Source of the DNA: Strigamia acuminata
Lineage: Eukaryota > Arthropoda > Chilopoda > Geophilomorpha > Linotaeniidae
NCBI GenBank assembly: GCA_949358305.1
Contig: CASHSZ010000032.1
Coordinates: 1 to 64,000, forward strand
Length of the DNA: 64,000 nt
Reading direction: 5' to 3'
The position numbers were made by a program, and so were the translations under genes. Position 1 is the first letter of the stretch, and each line of letters starts with the position of its first letter. The notes below the pieces were generated by a model. The model ran no database searches and was not told where the DNA came from. It saw only the letters and a program-made list of their open reading frames with translations. Positions 34,041-44,145 of the stretch are shown one piece after another.

Positions 34041-35614
34041 TGTAGCAAACAACCTTGGATCTCACAGGGGAGGACTGGCGAATTGGTCACCAAACTCTGG
34101 AAACCGCCCGAGACTGTATAGTGGTTGATGAAACAAGCTGAAATCCTTTCTCTGAGCATAAGCCTAACTTGAAGAAGGGTTAGGCCTGACTGCATGAAAC
34201 TAGGCCTAACTGCATTTAGATGAAGTGATTGGCAAAACCTCTTTAGCTGCTGGGTAGAAATTCTGTGCTCCCAGGGAGGAGGAGAGCAGGCAAAGCTCTC
34301 TACTCACAAGTCATCATGTTTATTGAAGTAAAAGAAACCCAGGAATAAATTATCCAAAGAAGGAGGAAAAATATCAACTGGTTTTAATACTTAACAACTG
34401 ATAACAACTGTTGCTTCTTTAGCAACCTACTCTTAACAACTGGTCACCTGATTACAATAAATGTCAGTGACCAAACAATACAGATTTGAATAATAACAAT
34501 AGTGTCAACAAGGTTTCCGTATATCTACAACAGATGTCAAACTTAACATAAGTAAAGACAAAACTTAACCTAACACCTTGATAACAGTAGGACCTGTGCA
34601 AACAGCACTTCACTTAAACTTAACAAATAATTCAAAGGCTAAAACTAACATTAGTTACACTCAAAACACAATGCTGAGCCCAAACCCAATCACCACCAAA
34701 AGAGGGCGCAACGTGTCACAGTTTTAACCCCTTAACAACCATGCAATAACAAAGGTAAAAGCTTAGATTAATAACTCTTAATATTGGTAACTTATACAAA
34801 CAATAACTAGTAAATATTCCCTATGTCCAGGTTCCATTAAAAACCCCAAAAGAAACAATAACAGGGCACCAGTGCAGCACCAAATCTAAGATGGCGACCA
34901 TGCAACTGCTAAAATGACGTGAATGGAGCCAGACAAGGTCGCGAGCGACTCACAGGCCTTCTCAACGATGGATCTGCGTCCTAGAACGGTCAGTACAACT
35001 TTCCCAGTGCTTGGACATTGAAACCCGACCGATTCAACTCATTTGCAGGACCCATACGACCACGAGAGGCGTCGCAAGGCGTGCGCTCACGCCCGACGCT
35101 CGCAAACGCTCACAAACGATGTCCAACGTCCATCCAGCGACCCAAGACACCTGTGGACTACCTTAAACACCAATACAAGTTAGTATAAATTAAATTACCA
35201 GTGAAACAAGCACTAAAACTGCAATTGTGCTTATTTCAAGTTCTCCTGCTTCCCAGCTCACTTATGCTATGGCGGCCATCTTGCCGATGCACGCCTATCT
35301 CTCTCACAAGTGAACTGGAAACAGGAGAAAACTTATAAATACTAGAAATAACACAAACAAGTGAAAAAGACACATAAAACAATGCCAAAAGACTAAAAAC
35401 ACAACTTTCAAACATTCCAGGTGTGGCAGGCGAAGTGACAACCCCCTTGAACTTCCAGGATCGTGACAACAAGGCAGCAAACCAACTGGACATGTCAGAT
35501 ATGAGTTGCAAATCTATTCAAACTTGACAACAAAATTAAAAAGCCTTTTCTCTCTTTCTGAAGATAAACAACGTGAAATCTTCAGATCTTTTTGTTGCGT
35601 TCTTGCTCGCAACA
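34041..35614 (-). repeat. BEL-B 5' LTR, 1574 bp
   Basis: Partner of 26397-27970. Its inner edge is set by the primer site. Its outer edge, CGCAACA, is followed by the AGTC target duplication. Confidence 0.93.
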
Positions 35615-36126
35615 AGTCCACGATTTTCGGCTTTGCTGCCGATCAAGTGTTGACTATTTTTCCGTGATGAGGAATTACGATGAGATGTTGGTTTGGGTTA
35701 TGAAATTAACTGGATACATTTTAGGTCCCGAAAAGGTAATTAATTCGGAACAAATAACAAAGTATTAATTTTTTTTCTTCAGTTTTTGAGGTTGAATCGA
35801 TCGCAAACTCGAATTAGACAATCCACAACGTTTTGCCACTTCATTTCAGTAAATCACCGTGGATTAATAGCCCACTCCTGCTCACCATCAAATGCATCAC
35901 TAGGAATCTAAATAGGTAAAATTCATTCCTCTGGTAATTTATTTTCCATTTATTTATCCATTTATTTGTTTATTTTTTAGGTTATTTTTATTTTGGGAGC
36001 AAAAAGTTGATTTTCAGAAAGTTGTGCATTATTTGCTGGCTATGTGTTGGAAAACAACTTTGTTTTGTTTTGTTAGGAAATTCTAAGGAATGGAATCGTT
36101 TTGGACCTGTGCAATTGGTTTGCCAT
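35615..36126. repeat. DNA transposon left arm, segment 2
   Basis: Continues the left arm after the BEL-B insertion and matches the complement of about 43191-43757. The first four bases are the second copy of the AGTC target duplication. The last four (CCAT) are the left target duplication of BEL-LARD. It lacks 62 bp present in the right arm (about 43255-43316). No gene was seen. Confidence 0.88.
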
Positions 36127-36899
36127 TGTTTCTAGCAGTGCTTGAAGACCGTGTTGCACTCTAGAAGACATTAGAAAATGGTTAAAATAAATAACCCTAT
36201 TTACCAGAACTTGTGAAGAATCCCAAAGAAGAAAGTCCATTACAGGAAAAACCTTGATGTGAAACCTGTAAAGTGAGCTGCTGAACATGTTGGGATAATT
36301 CAATACTATTGTGCTCAAGTTAGCACACAAAAACGAATTTATTGTAAAGTTAAAATCTATCAAAACATTACACATAAGAGAGGAGAAAATCAACGTTACT
36401 TAGGACTAGAAAAACTATATAACAAGTCAGTGTAGTTGCTGCGCAACCTACAACAATTAGAGCAGCAGCTCTTAGCAACGAGTGGCAACAATCGCTCGCA
36501 AGAGGCGAATTGTCCCTCTAGTGACAAAATGATAAAGCGTATACAAGAAAATACACAGTTTCGAGTATAAAATCATTACAAAAGGCACAAAACCGTAATA
36601 AATTAAGACAAAGTGTTTCAAATAAATAAACTAACTTAGGAACTAACAACAGCAACTCTTTGGACGAATCCAAGCAGTAAAACTCCAAAGAATCAAAGAA
36701 AAGATGCAAGATTACCTTAAGAAAGACAGCTTAAATCAGGTAATTCACCACTCACACGTCACAAACTACACGAAATTCATTTAACCTTTAGCCAAAACTT
36801 AAGCTGCACTATTAACTAAACACAAACTTAAATTAATGATTAATCAAAGCAAATCCGCTATTGCGATAGCAAAAATCCATGTTGCGCGTGCTCGCAACA
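36127..36899 (-). repeat. BEL-LARD 3' LTR, 773 bp
   Basis: Starts TGTTTCTAGCAG and ends GCTCGCAACA. Same length as 41465-42237 and no difference noticed. Confidence 0.92.
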
Positions 36900-39800
36900 G
36901 CGTTGCCGGCCAAAGAAGAAGGGAGGGCAAGGCAGAAAACCGTTGAAGGAATTCCCCATCAAAACCAAGAGAACGGGAAGAAAAAGTATCGAAGCCAACT
37001 TTGTAAAAGTCGCGAAGGCAAAACCATAGACACGAAGGCAAAAAGCTGTAACCTAAACATCCGAGACCTCTAGGAGCGTCCCAGGGTCAAAGGGCATTGA
37101 AGTCGGATCGCGGCCCAAAAACACCGGAGAGACGAAAGAAAAGAGAAGTTGCGTTGCGGCGCACTTCCTAACAACAACCAATAAAAACTAAAAGAAACTT
37201 AAAACACGAGAGAAGAAAGAGAAGGGCCGTGCCACGATGACCTAGTCCAGACACCGAGGGGCTACGACGTCGCCAATAGACACGTGGCACACACACAAAA
37301 TACCTTTAGAAAATCCGACTGAACGGGTTTTCTAACCGGAACAACGTGAGAACATTGCGGGAGCTTCTCAGAAAGCTCAGTCTGTCAACCCGTAGACAGA
37401 CGCTTAAACTAATGAAAGCTAAAAACAAGAAAACGAGAATCCTCGTCAAAGAGGAAGGAAAACTGTCACAAAAGCTCTTGATCGAGCATGGTCTCGCAAG
37501 GAACAAGACATGCATGAAGACTAGAAGAAACTTGGAACGCAAAAAAGGAACAAACTTGAGACACGGCAGGCTTCACCGCCTCGTTGTTCTCGAGCCAGCG
37601 CTCAAGTGGCAACGTACCACGGAAACCTCCGTCCGCCTGAAAACACGAGCTGCGAACTCAAACTTATTAAACTATTAAAGACGACCCTTTTCTAGAAAAC
37701 AAGAAAGATGCAAAATAAGGGAATGAATGCGTTGACCCAGACCTATCGTCTGACCAACCACCCAGCATTCGTACGAAGAACTAGAAAATGCCGTCAAGAC
37801 CTAGGCACCACTCTTTCGCAAAGAGTGACTAACTAACCACTTACCCAAAGCCATGACCACCTAGCTAACATGATCACGCCAGAAGGAGGAAAAAGAGGAA
37901 CGAGAAGGCATGAAGCTCAGGCAATGCAAACCATTCGCAGCAACTGCCACGCAAAGGCGTTGACCGCACCCTGACTTGACATGAACCCACGAAACCGCTA
38001 AGAGCAGAGAATAAAGAAAAAAGGAAAGACTTAGTCAGATGACTGTGCAAGCCAACTGCGACCTCTTGTCCACAGTGACAATGAAACACGCGCACACTGA
38101 CCCATCGACCACAACTTTATCTAACTAATAAGAGAAAAACGGTTCAATTATCTAAAAAAAACGAACACGTTCCGTGCAAATAAATATCGGCAAAAACGTC
38201 AATATTATCACTAAAGCTATTGGCCAAGTATGGCCTCACAAGGGAAACTAACAAACTGGAACTGTGAAAACCAGCAAGAATTCCAAAACACTAAACTTCC
38301 TGCTTTTTTTCGAAGAGGGAATAAGTCCGTACCCAAATAATCAATCCATTTCCTCCCCACGAGAAAAGAAAGGAAAGGGGCCTGCTTCTTTTTGAAGATC
38401 AACAGGTGTCAAACGATACTGAAAAACGTTGGAAGCAGTGCAACTGCAACCAAATGAAGCGAAGCTACACTTCCTGCACGAAAACTAATCACGTCGTTGA
38501 AAAGAAATTAAAACCGGTGGCTTTCTTTCAACCGAGCTGCGCTTTACGAATGCGCCTTGAACAAGGAGGTACCCGATGGACTGCACGTCCGCACTCGGGC
38601 CACCGTGTAGCCTGTTGTGAGCAGACTACCACGAAGACTGAAACTTCTTTAACCGAGGGGGAAATAGAAACTAGATCTAGTTAAAACCCCATGCTCCAAT
38701 AAGGAGGCTACCGTATGAACGCTTGGCCCACCCCGAGTCGGAACCAATATGATTGAACCGAGAAACGAGAGAAAAGGGAGGGTTGCTTGACGTCCCTGAT
38801 TACGAGGGGCGTCACACATAGACATGAGCACAAGGACTTGCCAGTTGCCAACCGCATTCCTGGAACCGGTAAGCAACTGCAAGTCGACAATTGACTCGCT
38901 CACATACCCATTGACCACATCGTCGATCAGCAAGCCGACTTCCGGAAATCGCCACTCTACTGAAAGCACGTGTTGTCCAATGACTAAAACGTGTTGCCGA
39001 GTGCCGGCGCCAAGAAGGCCGCACACACACGTCCTTCGACCCATCCTAGAGTGGGCTCCCTGCCTAGTGCATGTCTGCCTCACTGCAGAGCTAGGGATGA
39101 AAGACTAACAACAACTACTTAGTCGCGGGAAGCAAACGTAGAAATAGGGGCCGCCAAGAGGCGCAGGGACTATGTCTCAGACACGACATCTGACAGAGTA
39201 TGGCAGTGCAAACCTGCCCTCTGAAACACATCGAATGGCAGTCCTTGCTGTGCACAGCAAGAACGACCATCCAAAACAAGTACCTATACCCTACCGCCAC
39301 GCCAGCTAGCCACAACCCAAAAATAGCAAGCAAGCTATTTCCTAAACGAATAAGCTAAAATGTCCAAATTCTAAGGTTGCCCCAAAGAACTAGAATAACT
39401 AAACTCCCTTTTTTAAACGATAAAAGGCGAGACTAATCACTAATGAAGACTCATGAAACGCTACGGACGTTTCCACGAAGAGACAGTGAAAATGCAGAAC
39501 GTACATCACCAGCGGTAGACACTGGGTGCAGCGGTCAGCAACAAAAACTGGACTTGTCCAGTGGGCGGTGCGGATCGGCTGCTCTAAACTTCCAGCACCG
39601 ACAGAAGTCACACGCCTTTCTAAATCCAAACCCACTTGCAAACAAGTTGTGTAACAACCTAAACTAACAGAGATTGACGGACAGGTAAGAACCGACTGAC
39701 CTCGCGGGCCAGTGCTTTCCCTGCAAAACACGAGCAGCAAGAGAACGAATCTCGTTCTAAAAACAAGAAACGTTCTACAAACACACGAATACAAACGGGT

Positions 39801-41444
39801 GTGCCCTCTCCCGGAGCGGAGAGATGACCGACACCAGAGCTCACGAGGAAACTCGAGCGGCACACAAAACTAAAACCGAGAACGGCGGGCTTCAACCGCC
39901 TCGCTGGTCCCGGACTGGCCTCATAACACCAGAGTCCGATCACCAATGACTAGCGGAAACCCCCAACTGAAAGGACACCGAGCTGTGAACCCGGACCTTC
40001 TTGAAACAGACAAAGGCAAAAACAGATAGAGCCCCTTATAGAAGGCGGGACTCTGCAATAAGACGCAACATCATGAAAAAAAGGAGAGAGCAGATCACGA
40101 GGTATGACTCGTGCATCGCTACTCCGGCCACAAGAGCCATGGGACAGATTTCCCATCTCAACACGAAATCCCCTTTTTAACGGTAAAGGAGAAATTCGAT
40201 TAACAACTGCTAAACGAACTAAACGAAAAAGCCAAACGAATATAAGGCTAGCGGCAGAACATACTGGCGAACTCGTCTACAAGGGACCTGACAATCAAAA
40301 CTTGAAGAGAACTAACTATATTAAGCATGAATCGGACTGAAAATCTCACCAAACGTGAGCAAATCGAGTAAAGCTAATAAATATACACGGGTTAAGTATA
40401 AACTATCAAAGATGCAAACTCTAACTAGACCCAAATAGAAAACGCCAGCAAAATTATACCAGCCACCTTATTTTATCTCAAAAGGGAAACGTGAAACAAG
40501 ATCACAGTAAATCGTAAGAAAAAGGACAACAACTGTTACAGGGAATCTAAAGGGACTTTGCCGACAGCTCTACATAATAGACTATCGCCACAAGGCGCAA
40601 ACATGCGAGGAAAACTAGAGAAAATGAGCTAAAAACGACCCTTATCCACTGTAAAAACCTAACGCCCCTTAAAACCCCAAAACGACCACAATTTCCCCCA
40701 AAAACCTTAAAATTAACAATAAAAGCGAGAAAATATTCGATAAAAACGAAAATGATCGACAAAAAACGAAATCTTCATTGCCGACTCTTGTACATTGCGT
40801 TGTGTTTAACTGGACTACAGGCGGCGTAACTGTCGCTTGAACATCCGAAGCTCGCAAGTTGCGTTGCAGCTTGGCGGATCCGTCTGGACACGTGGCACGC
40901 CAACACCTGACTGACGACAAGACGAGACCAATCTTGACTCGGCGGCAAAACTGTTCGACCGATGAGCGCATTGGGCAGTCCTATCATGTTGCACAAGTGG
41001 CGCTGCTTCTTTCTGCTCGGTGAAAGATCGTCAATTGATCCCGGAGTGGCCACTGGAAACGGCAGACTCGATGATCGCCAACTTGACTGACGGCGCTCAG
41101 GTACGAACTGCATGGACGGCGACGGCGACCCACAGACTCGCACACGACCCACTGGAAGCTCCCGAGACAAATTTCGCCATCCTGTGCGGCGATTCTCGTC
41201 CCGCTTGTCAGCAATACACGCAGCGCTGGCCTCTCGCAACGAGGCGGTCACCACCTCATGCTGTGGCGCAAATCGCTTAGCTCCGTTGCATTTGACGACC
41301 ACTCGCTGCCTAAGCACCTGACGTACTCGCACACGATGCGCCTGAGAGTGTTTGAGCACACTCGAAACTCGCTTGATGACCATCTGCACGGCGGCATTCG
41401 AATATGGCGGACTTGCCTTTTCATCTCGAAATTCGGCCGACATC
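36900..41444 (-). other. BEL-LARD internal region, non-coding
   Basis: About 4.5 kb with no recognisable Gag, protease, RT or integrase on either strand. The longest minus-strand frames (144 and 154 codons near 38649-39083 and 39399-39863) have no familiar motif. It is richer in G and C than its LTRs in parts. Internal near-repeats were seen, for example GGCTTCACCGCCTCG near 37569 and GGCTTCAACCGCCTCG near 39888. Another pair is AAGGAGGTACCCGATG near 38564 and AAGGAGGCTACCGTATG near 38701. The edge by the 3' LTR (GCGTTGCCGGCC) matches other BEL elements here. The motif at 40793-40812 matches the BEL-B leader. Its origin is unknown: relics too decayed to recognise, or captured DNA. Confidence 0.75.
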
Positions 41445-41460
41445 GTGGTCAACGGCACCA
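41445..41460 (-). other. BEL-LARD primer binding site, tRNA-His-like variant
   Basis: The plus strand GTGGTCAACGGCACCA resembles the tRNA-His 3' end, with C to G at the first base and one extra A. It lies four bases from the LTR. The variant may use a different His isodecoder or be a weakened site. Confidence 0.65.
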
Positions 41461-41464
41461 ACTT

Positions 41465-42237
41465 TGTTTCTAGCAGTGCTTGAAGACCGTGTTGCACTCT
41501 AGAAGACATTAGAAAATGGTTAAAATAAATAACCCTATTTACCAGAACTTGTGAAGAATCCCAAAGAAGAAAGTCCATTACAGGAAAAACCTTGATGTGA
41601 AACCTGTAAAGTGAGCTGCTGAACATGTTGGGATAATTCAATACTATTGTGCTCAAGTTAGCACACAAAAACGAATTTATTGTAAAGTTAAAATCTATCA
41701 AAACATTACACATAAGAGAGGAGAAAATCAACGTTACTTAGGACTAGAAAAACTATATAACAAGTCAGTGTAGTTGCTGCGCAACCTACAACAATTAGAG
41801 CAGCAGCTCTTAGCAACGAGTGGCAACAATCGCTCGCAAGAGGCGAATTGTCCCTCTAGTGACAAAATGATAAAGCGTATACAAGAAAATACACAGTTTC
41901 GAGTATAAAATCATTACAAAAGGCACAAAACCGTAATAAATTAAGACAAAGTGTTTCAAATAAATAAACTAACTTAGGAACTAACAACAGCAACTCTTTG
42001 GACGAATCCAAGCAGTAAAACTCCAAAGAATCAAAGAAAAGATGCAAGATTACCTTAAGAAAGACAGCTTAAATCAGGTAATTCACCACTCACACGTCAC
42101 AAACTACACGAAATTCATTTAACCTTTAGCCAAAACTTAAGCTGCACTATTAACTAAACACAAACTTAAATTAATGATTAATCAAAGCAAATCCGCTATT
42201 GCGATAGCAAAAATCCATGTTGCGCGTGCTCGCAACA
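41465..42237 (-). repeat. BEL-LARD 5' LTR, 773 bp
   Basis: Partner of 36127-36899. The 318-codon frame that starts inside it (41731) and runs through the primer site to 40775 is not considered a gene. Confidence 0.92.
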
Positions 42238-42318
42238 CCATGAAGGAATTGCAGTTCAATTTATCCGTGCCCAGCAGAATTATTCAACTACACGAGGATT
42301 ATTTGAAACCACAAATTT
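42238..42318. repeat. DNA transposon left arm, segment 3
   Basis: The inner end of the left arm, matching the complement of 43108-43190. The first four bases are the second CCAT of the BEL-LARD target duplication. The arms lose similarity just after ACAAATTT. Confidence 0.85.
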
Positions 42319-42326
42319 CTCAAAAA

Positions 42327-42575
42327 ATATATTTTTTTGCCAAAAAAAGTATTTTTTTGCCAAAAAATGTATTTTTTTGCCAAAAAATGTATTTTTTTGC
42401 CAAAAATGTATTTTTTTGCCAAAAAATGTATTTTTTTGCCAAAAAATGTATTTTTTTGCCAAAAAATGTATTTTTTTGCCAAAAAATGTATTTTTTTGCC
42501 AAAAAATGTATTTTTTTGCCAAAAAATGTATTTTTTTGCCAAAAAATGTATTTTTTTGCCAAAAAATGTATTTTT
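42327..42575. repeat. 20-bp tandem repeat in the DNA transposon loop
   Basis: About twelve copies of a 20-bp unit, TATTTTTTTGCCAAAAAATG. One copy is 19 bp and the first is slightly changed. Each unit is close to self-complementary (T6-7, GCC, A6). The several 80-136 codon frames on both strands here are artefacts of the repeat. Confidence 0.95.
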
Positions 42576-43107
42576 TTTACCTAAAAATCTATTTTTTTTT
42601 TACCCAAAAGTCTATTTTTTTCAAAAAAATCTATATTTTTACCTAATAATGTAATTTTTAACCCAAAAATGTAATTTTTTAACCAAGAGTTTAATTTTTT
42701 ACCTAAAGAATGTATTTTTTTTGAGTAAACATCAATTTTTCTTATCTAAAACTGTTTTATTCAATTAAAAATTGTATATTTCAATAAAATCATTTTTTTT
42801 GTTTGCCTACAGTTTGTTTTTTGTCAAAGAATTTACTTTTTCATCTAAAAATAAATTATTTTATCAGACTATTTTTTTATCAATAATTTTATATTTTTTA
42901 AGCGAAATATTCATTTTTTAAAGACTAAAGTTAATTTGTTTTAAAAAATGCATGTTTTTAGTTTATAGTTGGTTTTTTAATACAAAATTGTTATTTATTT
43001 TATAAAATACAATTTTCATATGAAATTGGTGTGCTTTTCAACTTAAAGATATAATAAATTGTGTATTTTTTGGGTCTAAAAACCCATTTTATACAGATTT
43101 TGTGTAT
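42576..43107. other. AT-rich spacer of the DNA transposon loop
   Basis: T-rich, decaying copies of the same kind of motif (T-runs alternating with short A-rich spacers such as ACCTAAAAAT or ACCCAAAAAT) grade into plain AT-rich DNA. No gene is visible. Confidence 0.7.
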
Positions 43108-44057
43108 AAATTTGTGATGTTTCAAATAATCCTCATGTAGTTGAATAATTCTGCTGGGCACGGATAAATTGAACTGCAATTCCTTCATGGCAAACCAATT
43201 GCACAGGTCCAAAACGATTCCATTCCTTAGAATTTCCTAACAAAACAAAACAAATAGATCAGTTATAAACCATTAAATAATAACGAAATAAAAATACTTT
43301 AATAACTGGTTTTAAAGTTGTTTTCCAACACATAGCCAGCAAATAATGCACAACTCTCTGAAAATCAACTTTTTGCTCCCAAAATAAAAATAACCTAAAA
43401 AATAAACAAATAAATGGATAAATAAATGGAAAATAAATTACCAGAGGAATGAATTTTACCTATTTAGATTCCTAGTGATGCATTTGATGGTGAGCAGGAG
43501 TGGGCTATTAATCCACGGTGATTTACTGAAATGAAGTGGCAAAACGTTGTGGATTGTCTAATTCGAGTTTGCGATCGATTCAACCTCAAAAACTGAAAAA
43601 AAAAATTAATACTTTGTTATTTGTTCCGAATTAATTACCTTTTCGGGACCTAAAATGTATCCAGTTAATTTCATAACCCAAACCAACATCTCATCGTAAT
43701 TCCTCATCACGGAAAAATAGTCAACACTTGATCGGCAGCAAAGCCGAAAATCGTGGACTTATCTTTGTTTTTTTATCCCGGAAGGAACCAAAATCCACAA
43801 TTTCAAACATCTGGAGTGGAAACAAACAGAATTAATTAAATGCTATGATGGTGTTACTAATTTTATCTCGTTCGAACCGTGTATTTGCAACGGGCGGCCA
43901 TGTTTGCTGATCACTTGCTCTTTTCTAGTTTTGGATTTTTCATTGTGATGTCAGAAACAATCAACGATTTTTTGCGCCATCTGGTGATTAGAGTTGAAAC
44001 TGCTCATTCTGAAGTCCAGCTCAAGCAGGTAAGGGACGTTTTTTATGTCCAAGGCTG
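43108..44057. repeat. DNA transposon right arm (uninterrupted)
   Basis: Full-length inverted copy of the left arm. It contains both empty sites: GAAAATCGTGGACTTATC (43746-43763) for BEL-B and CCTTCATGGCAAACC for BEL-LARD. It also has an extra 62 bp at about 43255-43316. Near the tip, on the plus strand, is a short open frame ending in a splice-donor-like AAGCAG-GTAAGG (44023-44034). Confidence 0.88.
43900..44028 (+). other. Exon-like open segment at the tip of the right arm, reading outward
   Basis: ATG at 43900 and a second in-frame ATG at 43948 open a frame to 44028, where CAG is followed by GTAAGG. A TTTTCTAG acceptor-like site ends at 43928. The 27 residues from the second ATG (starting MSETINDFLRHLV) do not match a family I recognise. 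The left arm encodes the same with one N-to-D change. It could be a captured first exon, or chance. Low confidence that it is translated. Confidence 0.25.
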
Positions 44058-44060
44058 TAC

Positions 44061-44103
44061 TCAACACTATACATTATTGTCTAAAGTGAATATATCTCTA
44101 ACA
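44061..44103 (-). repeat. Copia-2 3' LTR, inner part (43 bp)
   Basis: Equals 48609-48651 of the 5' LTR and ends CTCTAACA. With 25974-26095 it makes up the full 165-bp LTR. Confidence 0.92.
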
Positions 44104-44145
44104 TAGCCGCCCATATTCATTTCCGAAAGAATCAATAAACTTATT

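Larger units (their letters stand above)
26397..35614 (-). mobile_element. BEL-B, intact autonomous BEL/Pao retrotransposon, 9218 bp
   Basis: Two LTRs of exactly 1574 bp (26397-27970 and 34041-35614), starting TGTAGC and ending CGCAACA on the plus strand. A tRNA-His primer site lies at 34011-34027 and an uninterrupted 1758-codon polyprotein at 33299-28023. The flanks are AGTC on both sides (26393-26396 and 35615-35618). The empty site is preserved in the opposite arm of the host transposon near 43754-43757. LTRs appear identical, so the insertion is recent and the element may still be active. Confidence 0.95.
36127..42237 (-). mobile_element. BEL-LARD, non-autonomous large LTR retrotransposon derivative, 6111 bp
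   Basis: LTRs of exactly 773 bp (36127-36899 and 41465-42237; offset 5338, no difference seen) flank 4565 bp without retroelement coding sequence. LTR edges (CTCGCAACA) and the His-like primer site mark it as BEL-related. The flanks are CCAT on both sides (36123-36126 and 42238-42241), and the empty site GTTTGCCATGAAGG is preserved in inverted form near 43180-43193. With no gag, RT or integrase it must have been mobilised by another BEL element. BEL-B shares the LTR end and a leader motif and is a candidate partner. Confidence 0.88.
26095..44057. mobile_element. Long-inverted-repeat non-autonomous DNA transposon, interrupted by two BEL-type elements
   Basis: The ends are mirror images: CAGCCTTGGACATAAAAAAC starts at 26095 and its complement ends at 44057. 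The flanks are TA on each side (26093-26094 and 44058-44059); the alternative reading is a GTAC duplication with ends AGCC/GGCT. The uninterrupted 5' LTR of Copia-2 (48601-48612) shows the empty target. The left arm is 26095-26396, 35615-36126 and 42238-42318; the right arm is 43108-44057. Arms of about 0.9 kb are nearly identical apart from a 62-bp indel; I saw two mismatches in the first 301 bp. The loop of about 0.8 kb is AT-rich with a 20-bp tandem repeat. Original length was about 2.6 kb. No transposase is present. TA duplication and CAG ends suggest a Tc1/mariner-type or foldback element, but the family is not certain. Confidence 0.85.

Noticed and set aside
37346-39863. Frames of 72-154 codons inside BEL-LARD as captured host genes
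   Set aside because: No motif, no splice pattern I could support, and no conserved neighbour; left as non-coding.
40775-41731. 318-codon frame in BEL-LARD
   Set aside because: It begins in the LTR and runs through the primer site into the leader. It has no motif, and other phases are open nearby.
42174-42654. Several overlapping frames on both strands encoding repeats of FFAKKCIFLPKN type
   Set aside because: Direct translation of a 20-bp A/T tandem repeat in multiple phases.
26095-44057. Polinton/Maverick because the ends could be read AG...CT with long inverted repeats
   Set aside because: There is no 6-bp target duplication, the original length is only about 2.6 kb, and no capsid, polymerase or integrase gene is present.
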